DNA from: Morella rubra
Taxonomy: Eukaryota > Streptophyta > Magnoliopsida > Fagales > Myricaceae
Direction: 5' to 3'
DNA: 64,000 nt
NCBI GenBank assembly: GCA_003952965.2
Contig: CM025853.1
Coordinates: forward strand, 5,356,015 to 5,420,014
In this document: positions 23,189-34,420 of the stretch, one piece after another
How the letters are laid out: the number at the start of each line of letters is the position of its first letter
How positions within the stretch are numbered: the first letter of the stretch is position 1
Notes under the pieces: generated by a model
Told to the model about the DNA's origin: nothing
Database searches by the model: none
What the model saw: only the letters and a program-made list of their open reading frames with translations
Program-made: the position numbers and the translations under genes

Positions 23189-24504
23189 ATTTTTTTAATA
23201 ATGAGCTGTGAAATCCATTAGACCCGACCCATTAACACTGGGGGTTTTATAATATTCATTAATGTAGAATATCAAACCAATAATTCCATCTTGGCATTTA
23301 CTTTAAATTAATATATATATATATATATATATACAGCATTGCAGCCAAAGTAGACAGGTGGCCGGGTATATTTCTTTTGTTCAATTGAATTGTACATTGA
23401 AAACTAGACCCAAAGTATTGCCAAAGAGACACAAACAAAATTTGCCCCTTGAAAATCATTAAAATTATAGTATCTCCTCGTAAGTTAAAAGCCATTGAAT
23501 GATTTCATTAATGTTCCAATATCTAACACAACTATTCGACTCGTGAAAGAAAAAACAAAGAAATTTGGAACAGATCACATCCTTTCTCCAATATACTTTG
23601 GCAAAAAAAATCCCCCTAAAACTAAAAATAAATCAGATTTTGAGAAATTAAACATCCACTATTCCAGGAATTCCATTGACTTAATTAAGTTATAAGAAGG
23701 TAGAGATATATATTATTGTACGTATTCATCCTAGAATTTCAGATAAATCAGTTCTTGTGGTATTGAATTTTAATAAATCAATCATTGGAGGACAACTTTA
23801 AATTACGTATTGGTCTTTGTGGTCAATTTTTTTATACATACGATACATTTTATCCACCAAAAATTAGCGGATTAATGTAAGACTGACATAGATTTGGAGT
23901 TTAGATGTCCATGTTCAGGGTTGGATAGCCTATCCCACACTTCGTCTCTGTTAGTGGGCTATCTTTCGGTTGACATAAAGTCTATATATCTAAACAAATG
24001 GACTACAGGATGGGATCAATCTGTTGAAAGTTATATCTCAGAGATTGATTTGTTAAAAGTGAATACATTGTATTAGTAATTAAGCCTTATTTTAATGACA
24101 AACTCAAGACACCGAAGACTCATCTTTTTTAAACTTTACATGAGCTAGAAAGCCGTCAAACATTCCTCAGTTCACCACGCTTAATTAAATACCCACTTGC
24201 GGCTTGACTTACTCAAAAGCCAATATTTCTTACTCAAATTGGATTTCGAATTAAAATATCCATAACTCTTATAGATTAGGGTTTAAATTCACCATAGACT
24301 TGCAGATAGCAAAAAGTTTCACGAGAAATAGAGGAATGATGCAGAGAAGTACTGGCCGAATGAAAGTTGTTATAATAATTATGACGATTGTCTACATGAC
24401 GTCCCTTCTTCTAGTTCTGGTGCATGCTGCGGATCACGACAGTTCTCTTAATCCCTCTCTTTCCTCTCTGTCCCCACTTGATGGGAAACATAGAAAAGTA
24501 AAAG

Positions 24505-25228
24505 CAAGGACGAAGCCAGGATTTGTCCTTAGAGGGGCCAAATATAATTTTTGCTTGAAATTAAAAAATCATAAAAGTGTAAGCAATAAATAAAATATTC
24601 AAATTTTCATTATCATCAAAATAAGCAACAACCAACAAGTAAAAGTCAAAATTTCATCAACTATGCTAATTGAACCCGACGTTCCTTCAACGAGTAAAAG
24701 TCATCAATTAACACATCAGTACTAAAAACCTTATGCAATTTCTTTCTCAATGTAAACATCAAGATAATCTGCAAGAAAGTCATCTTCCATCTTATTTTGA
24801 AGTCTTGTCTTGACAATTTTCATTCCTGAAAAAGCTCGTTCAGTAGTTGCAGTTGAAACTGGAAGAATTAAAACAGTTGAATCAATCTTTCAACCAAATA
24901 ATAAACTTCTAACATCCCAGTTTTTACCAATGCTTGACACAAATTAGAAATGGTAGACAAGTTCTGTAACCATATATACAATCTAAATTGGTGACATAAA
25001 AGTAAGCAATATGGCACATAAATTATTGACAAAGGCACAAAGCAATTTTAATATCTAGCCAAATTAACCGAGGCAAAAATCACAACAAACAAATTTTTTC
25101 TTTATTTATCACATATAAACACAGAGCACTAATATTTTAATTAGACAACAATAATTAAATGTAATAACGTTGAGAATTCTAACCTTGAAAAGGAATTTTG
25201 CAATTTTTTGTACACGAGGCAAAATAGT

Positions 25229-25297
<69 letters not shown>

Positions 25298-25747
25298 GGA
25301 GAGAAAATCTATGAAGGTAAGAGTGTAAATTGTAAGAGGCATGAAGAAAGAGAAATTAGAAAAAATCTGGAAAGTAGTAGAAACATAGAAAATCTGGGAA
25401 CAATACAAAAGAGAAAACCTAAGAGAGGAAGAAGAGATCGTGAGAGAGAAGAAAAAAAAAAAAGAGGACTTGAAACGATAGAAAATAAGGGGAGAGAAAA
25501 AAAATTCAAAAAGGCACTATTGGTAGTTAATACTTTAATAAAAAAAAAAATTTGGGGGACCCACTACTCTATTCTTTCTTACGCTTGATGCTTCTTCCTC
25601 TCACTTTTTTTTTCTCCAAAAATTTTGGAGGGCCATTACAAAGACTATTGTAATTTTTTTTTTTTAATTTAACTATATATTAGTAAAAAAATTTGAAAAA
25701 TTTGGGGGGGCCATTGCCCCCACTAGCCACCTCTAGCTTCCTCTCTG
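24505..25747 (-). mobile_element. hAT element in peptide copy 4, perfect 8-base target duplication
   Basis: AGTAAAAG flanks both ends exactly (24497-24504 and 25748-25755). The termini are CAAGGACGAAGCCAGG and AGCTTCCTCTCTG. It encodes a transposase C-terminus remnant on the minus strand and contains a (GA)n tract of about 65 bases at 25219-25283. It belongs to the same family as the hAT at 20103, inserted in the opposite orientation. Confidence 0.9.
24731..24865 (-). pseudogene. hAT transposase C-terminal dimerisation remnant
   Basis: The minus strand reads LPVSTATTERAFSGMKIVKT, a further stretch, then DYLDVYIEKEIA and a stop. The P-x-ST-x-ERAFS phrase is the signature of the hAT C-terminal dimerisation domain. 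The catalytic core is absent, so the element cannot mobilise itself. Confidence 0.85.
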
Positions 25748-25983
25748 AGTAAAAGGTCCTAGCATAATTCTAAATTTTCATGTGGAAGAGGTGGCTGCAA
25801 AACTTATCTATTGTATTGCTAGGTGTAGAGAAAAAGTGAGACGATTTAAATTTCTCTTGTATAAAACGTTTAGCTGGGAAAGATTTATTAAAGCTTGCCT
25901 ACCAAAGAAGGGAATCAAGATAATACCTAAGTAGTACAAGTTGTGCAAGCTCATGAATACAACACTACTACATCAATGATCAG

Positions 25984-27276
25984 GTATGATTTTCTGCATA
26001 AATTTATCTCCCTCTTTCTTATGATTGATGAATTCTCTCCATCTTAATTAAGTAGATCTTTGGCTTAATTAGCCATACAATTCTTGTAGTATTCATTTTT
26101 AACAAATAAGTCTTAGCTGTGGTACAACTTTGAACAGGCTGGTCCATTTTTTAGACATGTAGATCCTCCCGTCCATTAAAAGTTAGCCCATTAATGAGAA
26201 CGAAGTCTTGGATAGGCTATCCAACCCTGAAAATAGATATCTTAACCCGAACCCATATTGATATTTTGTTAGTCGATTGACTAATTACTTTTGGTGTGCA
26301 AAAGAATTCACATGTCTGAAAAATGGATCTTAAAGACTGACCCATTTAAAGTTGTACCGCAAGGTTAATTGATTTGTTAAAAGTGAATACTACATAGACC
26401 GTTGCGATAATTAAGCTATATCATTTAAAAGGGAAAAAGTTGTGGCCTAGATAGTGATTTAAAGATGGCAAGGTATGAGAAATTGTGTTGTCATCATATA
26501 TATTCCAAAATTTGACAGATTTATATTCATATGCTTATATATGGCCATTTTGACATTGGTGTACCATAGGTTGAGCACGCAGTGCTTTTTCTCTTTGTTA
26601 TCTATGTTATGATTGGATCAAGATGTTTTGTACTTCTCCTCCTAAACTGTACTGTTCAATTCTAGGATGAATTTGCAGAAAATCCTGATTCGTTAAGATT
26701 ATTGTTGTCATGATTGTTTGTCTAGCCCCCATCTTTACCAACCATTATCTTTAGAGGATAAGATTTTAAGACATTCATTACTTCTTCAAATTATCCACTA
26801 GGACAAATTTATGCATCTGTAAATATTAGACTTCTGAATTGTGACTGCAAATTGTAACGCCCAAAAGCTCTAGCCCTGAGTTAGGAAAACGGGTGTTTCC
26901 TAGTTATGGGGAAACTTTCGATTAAGAAACCTTCTTCTGAAAGGAAATTCTTGTATTAAGAAACTAATCAGGAGTTCGTCATAGCTACGGTTCTCATGAA
27001 CAACGGGATCAGTATATATATATATATATCAGCATCATTGAGATTTGATTCCAAGTGAAACGACAAAGATATAACTAATTTTGATGTTTCTAAAGTTTCA
27101 AGATCCTAGTTTAATTTGAACGAGTTCGAGTTATCAAAACAAAAATGCCTTGGAAACATTTACATTTATAAAGCTTAATTTAATGTTACATATATATATA
27201 TATACTTGTTTACGTTATACAATTATACCAAAGTTTATAATTATAATTAATGTACACTGCTATAACCCATGACCTA
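25984..27276 (+). other. Probable 3' UTR intron of copy 4, left part
   Basis: It begins with the conserved donor (CAG|GTATGATTTTC) after the copy 4 stop and follows the AT-rich intron of the other units. CACTA element 1 is inserted about 22 bases before the conserved acceptor at 31879. No gene is seen. Confidence 0.4.
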
Positions 27277-28560
27277 CACTACAAAAAAACAGGTCTATAG
27301 CGGCGGTCTCTAAAAACGCCGCTACAGGGCGTTTTTAGCGGCGTTTTGAAAAAAACGCTGCTAAAGGGGTCTATAGCGGCGGTCACTGACCGCCGCTATA
27401 GACCCCTTTTAGCAGCGTTTTTTTCAAAACGCCGCTAAAAGTCTAGTTATAGCAGCGTTTGCGAGTGAAAACGCTGCTATATGTTCCGGTCTATAGCAGC
27501 GGTCGATGACCGCGGCTACAGACCTTAAAAACTGCAGGTATAGGCAAAATCTTCGGGGTCTATAGCGGCGGTTGGAGTAACCGCCGCTGTAGTGTATTTT
27601 TAGCAGCGTTTGCACCTGCAAACGCCGCTAAAAAATTTGGGTCTATAGCGGCGGTCGGCATGATCGCCGCTACATAGCCCACATGCAACAGCGTTTGCAG
27701 GTGCAAACGCCGCTGAAAAATAACATAATTGGGGCAATTTTCGTGCACGTGTTGGTTTTTTGGTCATAACTTTTGTTACGAGTATCCGATTCGCGCCCAT
27801 GACCCCAATTCGGAAAGCTCTTTTCGGCGCGCACGTTGTGTTTACCAAGCGAAGCTTTGGTGAGCCTCATTTCGAGCCCTAAATCCGCTGTTTTCCCTCT
27901 CAAAAACCTATTTTTAGTTATGATTTTCTTTCCTTTACCGTTTAGGAATTATTTTTGAACCCGATTTGGGCCAGATTTTGGCAGTCTATTTAATTTTAAT
28001 ATATTTGAAACTATGCCAATATGTGTAATATAAGACTAATTAATTAAGACATATTATTTATTTCTGAAAAAGATACATACATATAAACAATGTTATATAA
28101 GTGTATCCACATGTATTGTGGCTCAATTTATTACATCATAAAATAAGACTTTAAAAAGATGGATAGTTAAGTATATGTATATTTATATAAGCAATAAATA
28201 TGTACTTGTTAGGTAAGCAACACATATATACTTTTCAAATTTTGAAATTAGACACCAATTTTATTTAATTTTTTTCTTATCTAACACTAATTTGGAAAAA
28301 CTACAAATTTTAAGGAAAAAAAAACTTTTAATTCAAACGGTACCGTTTCTTCAACCCCCGCCCCTCCTCTTTCCCCCCTCTTTTCTTCCCAAAAACGCAA
28401 GGTCTCCCCCCTCCTTTCTTCCGAAACGTAAAATTCCCGCCCCCCCCCCCCCCGCCTTTTTTACAGAACGAAAATGTCTCTCTCTCTGTTAGCAATGGAG
28501 GCCCAGAAATGAAAACGAAAAAGAAAAAGAGATCTATAGAGAGCCAGCCGCAAGTGTACA

Positions 28561-29407
28561 ATGGGGAAGAAAACCAAGAAGCCAGGGAAAGGTAAAGAGA
28601 AAACACAGAAGAAAACGGCGAAAGCAGAGGAAAAAAAAGCTCGCAGAGAGTCCAGGAAGCTCTCTCCCGAGGATGACATCGATGCCATTTTGGTACTCAT
28701 ATTCAGTATTTCACTTCGGCCCCCTATATCTATAGAATTACTTGATTGAATATGAAGAAAATTTGCTTCCTTTAGTGTATAGGTCCGTTGATAATTACCG
28801 AATTGTGCTCTGTTTCTTTCACTGGAAATTCATTCCCAGAGAACTTTTGGCAAAAGATGGTTCTTGGTGTAGAGGGATATCCTCAAGAGCTTGTGTCAAA
28901 TATCCATATAGGAATTGTATTTGGAGGAAATCCAATGCCGGTTTTTCTTTTATTCAGAGGCAAGTGGAGCTTATGATATGTCTAGTATTTAGTGGTTTAT
29001 CGAAAGAGATGATGTGTAGAAATTTATTTTAGTTCATAAGAATGATCCCACATTTGGATTAGTACTAGTAAAATATATTTCTTCAAATAACAGTGAAGAA
29101 GTGAGTGTTTTCTTGAACCGAATGATTATATCGGATGTTTTTGATTCCACGGTTGAGTATACCAAAGGAGGAAGCAAAGAAGAAGGAAGTCCATGTCGAG
29201 GAGAATGTCCCAGCACCATCTCCCCGATCCAACTGCACTGTAATGCCCCTACTCGTAGTTGTTTGCAATCTTATTGGCACTTCTTTTCCCTTTTCATTTA
29301 ACCCATAAGATTTCTGATTGTGCTGGCTTATTGTATAGCTAAACATTAATCCCTTGAAAGAGACAGAATTGATCCTTTATGGGGGCGAATTCTATAACGG
29401 GACCAAG
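28561..29407 (+). pseudogene. KLHDC4: Captured 5' exons of KLHDC4-like kelch protein
   Basis: Exon 1 (28561-28692) starts MGKKTKKPGKGKEK and ends EDDIDAIL before a GT donor. Exon 2 (29153-29239) reads LSIPKEEAKKKEVHVEENV and onwards, with its acceptor apparently changed from AG to GG (CCACGG). Exon 3 (29339-29407) reads LNINPLKETELILYGGEFYN and ends at a GT donor. This is the N-terminus of the conserved kelch-domain protein KLHDC4, just entering the first kelch blade (LILYGGEFYNG). All exon boundaries are in phase 0. The rest of the gene is absent and the next exon downstream comes from VIPP1. About 460 bases of intron 1 include sequence I cannot assign. Confidence 0.85.
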
Positions 29408-29507
29408 GTTAGGTCTAATAATCATCTATGTGATCATTTATTGATTGAAGGGACCCTGTAGACTTGCTAACTGTTGTGGTGATAATTATGTGTTAAATGT
29501 TCTGCAG

Positions 29508-30408
29508 GATAATGCTAATGCTTTGAAAGCTCAACTTGATCAGCAGAAAACTGTCGTTGAGAATCTTGTCTCTAATACACGGGTATGTTAACACATATAT
29601 TCCCATTCATGATTCATATCCTCATAGGGCTATTTGAATAGATTGTAGTGGTTGAAATACTATTATCATTGAAGAGTGCACTGTTATTGGTAATTTGCTA
29701 GGCAGAGAGAACATTTTACATGGATCTTCCTCTTGTTGGTGCTGGTTTTTTTTTGTCAAGCTTCATATTATTGGTTATAGGCACGAGGAGATTCTACTTA
29801 TAGAAGGGAGAAAAAGCTATAATGGGAACCATGAAGACCTAAGTAGAGAATCTACGATTGTTTTGTAACAGATTCTAAATTAGATAGTCATGATTTGAAC
29901 TTTACATGAAAACAAGAAGCTGAGCAGAACCAACACAATTACTTCTGTTCGTTTTCTATTCCTGTGAAAACCCAGCCAAAAGGTTGATTGAGATCCTTTT
30001 TATTTGGTTTTCAGAGACTGGCAGATGAACTTTGCCATATGCTGGCTGTATTTGCTTCTTTAGTTATTCTGACCCTTTAGCACTCAACTTAGTGTAATTA
30101 GTATGCATCAAGGAATTTAATGGGTGTGTTCCTTCTATAAATATTGTTTTGTGTAGCTCTTGGAGAGCAAGATTCAGGAAGCAAGATCCAAGAAGGATAC
30201 TTTGAAAGCACGTGCTCAGTCTGCAAAGTTTGTCTTCACCTCCTTAACCGATCGCTATGTTCTTTTATCTGTTTAGTGCCTTCTATTGCTTGTAATGGCC
30301 ACTTTGGTGTTCAGGACCGCAAGCAAAGTAAGCGAGATGTTGGGGAATGGAATGGAATCCCAAGCTGAAGCTCTTGGTCAATTAACTACTGATGATCTTG
30401 ATGGAAAG
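29508..30408 (+). pseudogene. VIPP1: Captured internal exons of VIPP1 (PspA/IM30 family)
   Basis: Three exons with proper splice sites are seen. Exon one (29508-29582) reads [20 protein letters not shown] and onwards. Exon two (30157-30227) reads [20 protein letters not shown] and onwards. Exon three (30315-30408) reads [11 protein letters not shown] and then [19 protein letters not shown]. This is the coiled-coil core of VIPP1, the plastid membrane-remodelling protein needed for thylakoid upkeep. Within exon three about 20 codons between MLGN and MESQAEAL are missing, and the loss keeps the frame. The plastid targeting region and C-terminal helix are absent, so no working VIPP1 is encoded. 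It lies in the same orientation as, and in phase with, the KLHDC4 exons upstream. Confidence 0.88.
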
Positions 30409-30657
30409 GTAGTCATCATTTCCTTTTCTACCGTTCAACATCTCATGCATTTAGATCAGTGATAATCTAAGTGAGAAACACTAGAGTAAGTCCCAGAAAC
30501 TATTTGGTAGTTGTTATTTTTCAGGTCCTTTAGGAACTTTATTCTGGAAATAAGTGTGAAAAAATCTCAACACTCGACATGGAATTCCAAGTGGATGTGT
30601 ATTTAGTAGCATATAGATGTGGATGCATGTTGTTTTAAATCTGAAGTTTAAGGTGGC

Positions 30658-31425
30658 TCTTTAAGTTCGAAGTTCAGATGCTAGTCATTTTGGAGTTCCA
30701 ATAGTGTATGGAGCTGTTCCATAGTGTGGTTCTTAAGCTTATTACGCTGATACAAAGTTTCACTAAATCATTTGAGTGAACTGGACTATTGATACTGGAT
30801 ATCTTTGTTATTTTGCTATTGAACTCCTCACTGCTGGATATCTTTGAAATTATTTTGAGTGACCTATTCTGCATTTGTGCTATTGAAACTCCTCACTGTG
30901 GGAATAGTACATTAGTGTTGTTTGGTCTACTGGTTATGGCTCACTTCATAACTTCTGTGTCAAGGCTCATTGTAAAAATTACCAAAGTTTCATTTATATA
31001 CGCATTGCTCAATTGTTGCCTCAATTAATTGGGAAACATTCTTTTTTACCCAAATAGTATGCCGACCCGATTCAATGAAAAGTGTTTTACGGTTTTAAAT
31101 GAGGAAGATTTTAATTGGTCCTTCTTTATTGTGTTGTATTTGAATATTTTAGTCATCATTCCCCTTAAATTAGTAGCCATATGCGTTTCATCATGTTCGC
31201 ACAGTGATAGTGTAGACTCAGGTTTTAGCTTTAGGAAATACTTTAGCATATAGCCTGAAGTCTCTTTAAGTTCGAAGTTCAGATGCTAGTCATTTTGGAG
31301 TTCCAATACTGTTCCATAAAGCTTATTACGCTGATACAAAGTTTCACTGAGTGAGCTGGATTTGTGCTATTGATAGCTGGATATCTTTGACCTATTCTGC
31401 ATTTGTGGGTCATTAACTGGTTATG
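30658..31425. repeat. Direct duplication inside CACTA element 1
   Basis: A block starting TCTTTAAGTTCGAAGTTCAG at 30658 recurs from about 31263, including CTTATTACGCTGATACAAAG and CTGGATATCTTTGA. The copies are about 600 bases apart and differ by small deletions. No coding signal is seen between 30409 and 31560. Confidence 0.65.
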
Positions 31426-32619
31426 GCTCAATAAAAGGCGGTATTGCATTGCTCAAAACGTATGCTTGAAAAGCCTGAAAGAAAATTGGTCCTTGCCGTG
31501 TTGTTTCACCGACCAGCTCTATTGAGTGCATCCTAGCGCATGCAAAAAAAAAAAAAGGTCACTGACCACGCTATAGGTGGCACCTGACCGTCTATAGACA
31601 TAGCGGCGGTCATATTAGGGATTGACCGCCGCTACAACCTTTAGTGCCAAAACAGCGCAATTGCGCTTGGGTATATAGCGGCAGTTTCGACCGCCGCGAG
31701 GTGACCGCCGCTATAGACCCGAGGTCTTCACCAGCGATCAGACAAACCGCCGCGATAGACCTATGCTGACGAAGCTATAGACCGCCGCTAAAAAACCGCT
31801 GCTATAGGCTATAGCAGCGGTTTTGTGACCTATAGAGTCGTTTTTTTTGTAGTGCTACTTGTTTCCCATATTCTTGCAGATATATAGTAAATAAAGTCCT
31901 GCTGGGTAAGCTGGTTTGACAGGGCTGGGACAAACGCATTAAAGCTGATTACACCAATTGGAGGACTAGTACTCTTCTTATGATGATGTAATATTTTGCA
32001 GGAGTTTTTATATTAAGACATTTGAGTTGTTTAGTAATACTTTTTCAATTTCTTTGGAGCTTGCGTTCGAACTTTGTCATTGATGGATATTTTCTGTTGT
32101 CCTATAATATTCTGGTAGCTGCTAATCTTTGTTCTGCATGCATGCGCAATATGTATACTATATATCTGTCACTTAATTCGAAGCCTTAAACCTTAAGGGG
32201 TGTGAATTGAATAGGGAAAGAAAAACTTATATCTTGCCGAGAGGCATATCTCTCGTTGCTTCGAGATTCCTATGAATCTCGAGTTTCGGTGCGTACCCAT
32301 GTGGACTAGTATCCTCCATTAGGATTCAGAAAGCCCTCGAAGAATCGATGAATTACATATGGATACAGATGTACAAAAATAGCTTAATTGGGCAAACCTA
32401 TTTTACAATTTGGTTACCAAGAATATTTTTTCTTTTAGTTTTTAGTCACTGACTTCGTGCCCTTGTAACTCTGTGAGTTGGCCATTTATTTGACTAACAG
32501 AATTTCTGTCCATGTCAGCAACTCTACTCACTCAGCTCACCTGTTTCCACGTCACTCTCTCCATCAGCACCCACATTTAAAACGACTCGCCTGTTCCACG
32601 TCACTCTCTCTCTATCCGA

Positions 32620-32845
32620 AAGAGCTGTTGGTGAAGCCACCGCCAGTAGAAGCGATCTCCTTCACAAATCTTCTGATGAAAAGGGTTTTCGTCTCTTCCA
32701 AACCTCCAGTCCAGTTTCTGTTCTCAAAAGCAGTAGCTCTTGCTAAGTTGAAAATCCTGCGACCTTTGATCTCAAAATTATCGTCCCCCTGAAACGGGCT
32801 AGAAGCAAGCGTCAATGCCGACCAAACTTCAACTAGCATTCTGGG
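32620..32845 (+). pseudogene. Captured GATA factor fragment, second copy
   Basis: The DNA matches 13605-13820 of element A (GGTGAAGCCACC, GCGATCTCCTTCA, CAAACCTCCAGTCCAGTTTC) but without the extra 220 bases inserted in A. The reading frame is broken, and the zinc-finger part is missing here. Confidence 0.7.
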
Positions 32846-33077
32846 TCCAGTTACTATGCTGAGCACTATTGTGCTAGCATGCTGATCCAAGGTGAAGATT
32901 CAAAGTCCAATATCCCGCGGTGAAGAGGAGTACACGTCAAGTAAAATGGAAGACCCGTTTTAAATTGGTTTTGACCCGTTTTGAAATCAAATCATCCGGT
33001 TCTCTCTTCATTTCGCCCTTGAATCTTCCTCTATAAGTCGCCTTCGTCGCCCAGCCTTTCACAGTACCTAATCTAAA

Positions 33078-33345
33078 TGTTAGAGAAACGTCTTCAGTTG
33101 CTATAGCAACAACCTCTCATGAATCGTCTCAACAACCTGCCAGCTCAGCCACGTTCTCAAATGTTCTAGAAAAGTCTCTTATAACAGCTTTGTTCCACGT
33201 GGTGTGCATATCGTGATTTAACTAACGAATATTCTTTGGTTGTTACATCAGTAATAGTGTATATATTTATCCTTTGTAACGTTGCATGAGTAAAAAAAAA
33301 CGCGAAGATATTTTTACAGAATATTGTGTCCTACTTTTTCTCACA
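33078..33345 (+). repeat. 5' LTR of copia element
   Basis: 268 bases, starting TGTTAGAGAAACG and ending CTTTTTCTCACA, with a TATATATTTATCC-like TATA region near 33261. It pairs with the LTR at 37471. Confidence 0.95.
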
Positions 33346-33358
33346 TGGTATCAGAGCC
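33346..33358 (+). promoter_or_regulatory. Primer-binding site (initiator tRNA-Met)
   Basis: TGGTATCAGAGCC follows the 5' LTR directly and is the standard plant copia primer-binding site complementary to initiator methionine tRNA. Confidence 0.9.
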
Positions 33359-33367
33359 TGTAGTCTG

Positions 33368-34420
33368 ATGGCTGACGATGAAGCAGAGGTTTTGAGCGTA
33401 CAACCATCTTCTTCTCCTACCTCCAACTCTTCTTCTCTCAACATTATCACCTCTCTGCATCATCTTGTTAAGGTAAAATTAACTCATGACAATTATCTTC
33501 TCTGGAAAGCCCAAATGGTTCCCTATCTCCATGGTCAGCATCTCTTTGGCTATGTTAATGGAACCATCTCACCTCCTTCTTTACTTCTCACTGGCACTAC
33601 ACCAAATCCAGCATATACACACTGGTTTCAGCAGGATCAATTGATCCTTAGTGCCCTCATTTCCTCTCTTTCTGAAAATATAATAGCTCAAGTTATTGGT
33701 CTTCCCACATCCCGATCTGTTTGGCTAGCTTTAAAGAGTCTTTTTGCTTCCAAGACTCAGGCTAGACTTGGTCAACTCCACTTTCAGCTGGCTACGCTGA
33801 AGAAAGGTTCTGAAAATATTACAGATTATTTTCGCAAGACGAAGCTGCTTGCTGACACTATGGCTGCTGCTGGCAAACCTTCGTTAGCTCCTGAGTTCAA
33901 CTCTTATTTACTCACTGGACTGGGTACTGAGTTTGACTCCTTGGTCACGTCTTTTACAACCAGACTTGATCCTCCGAGTTCTGAAGAATTATACAGTCAC
34001 CTTCTCACGCATGAAGCTCGCCTCAACCATCAGGCTGTCTCTCTGTCGTCTGCTGAGATCACTGCTAATATCTCTTCCAAATCTTAGCCTACACATTTCC
34101 GTGGTGGTCGTCCTGGCAAGAATCGTGGCCGTGATGGTTTTCGGGGAAAAGGACGTGGGCGTGGTGGTTCACCTCCACAGTTCTTCACTGAAGAACGCCC
34201 TGTTTGTCAAGTGTGCTACAAGATTGGTCATACTGCATTACACTGTTATAATTGTTTTAACCAATCTTTTCAAGCACCTCTTCTACCTTCGTTCACTGCC
34301 TACTACTCTTCAGTTCCAGCTGTCTCTGACTCCTCATGGTACCCTGATTCGGCAGCCACAAACCATATGACGAATGACTTATCCAATCTTATCATTCAGC
34401 TAGCTGTCGGAGTATTTTGA
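33368..34420 (+). pseudogene. Copia gag and start of protease, broken
   Basis: It starts at ATG 33368 (MADDEAEVLSVQ). A capsid-type UBN2 region follows (LTHDNYLLWKAQMVPYLHG). An in-frame TAG at 34085-34087 lies just before the basic, Gly/Arg-rich nucleocapsid part. The zinc knuckle (CQVCYKIGHTALHC, about 34205-34247) and the protease active-site region (DSAATNH, about 34348) follow in the same frame. A frameshift near 34400 then separates it from pol. Confidence 0.9.

Larger units (their letters stand above)
24336..25934 (+). pseudogene. Secreted peptide array copy 4, disrupted by hAT insertion
   Basis: The first half (24336-24504) encodes the usual signal peptide and start of the propeptide. 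The hAT at 24505-25747 splits it inside the dibasic region. The second half resumes at 25756 and ends at TAG 25932-25934. In that half the first Cys of the second CX3C pair has become Phe (WERFIKAC) and the first pair reads CIARC. Loss of this Cys would break the expected two-disulfide pattern, so the copy is degenerate even without the insertion. Confidence 0.85.
27277..31854 (+). mobile_element. CACTA element 1, gene-capturing (Pack-CACTA), non-autonomous
   Basis: The ends are CACTACAAAAAAACAGG and ...TTTTTTTTGTAGTG, flanked by the 3-base duplication CTA (27274-27276 and 31855-31857). The empty site GACCTATTTGTTTC is seen in units 1, 2, 3 and 5. Both subterminal regions (27290-27720 and 31560-31830) are packed with TAGCGGCGGTC and its complement, the kind of repeat bound by TNPA-type proteins. 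No transposase is present; inside are exons of two host genes. Termini and subterminal motifs match CACTA element 2 closely, so both belong to one family. Confidence 0.95.
23189..32394 (+). repeat. Tandem unit 4 (short type)
   Basis: It starts at AATGAGCTGTGAAATCC and carries peptide copy 4 (split by a hAT). Its intron region is invaded by CACTA element 1, and it ends with the same CTTATATCTTGCCGAGAGG segment as unit 2 before entering Mutator-like element B. The downstream module of long units is absent. Confidence 0.8.

Noticed and set aside
25109-25509. Ser/Leu-repeat frames on the minus strand
   Set aside because: Translation of a (GA)n microsatellite inside the hAT element; pure low complexity.
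27290-27720. Possible hairpin or CRISPR-like array of TAGCGGCGGT repeats
   Set aside because: Repeats are irregularly spaced, occur in both orientations and sit only at the two ends of CACTA elements, so they are subterminal transposase-binding repeats.
28742-29032. Open frames in the first intron of the captured KLHDC4
   Set aside because: Not recognisable as a domain, and two frames overlap. Treated as intron or unidentified inserted DNA.
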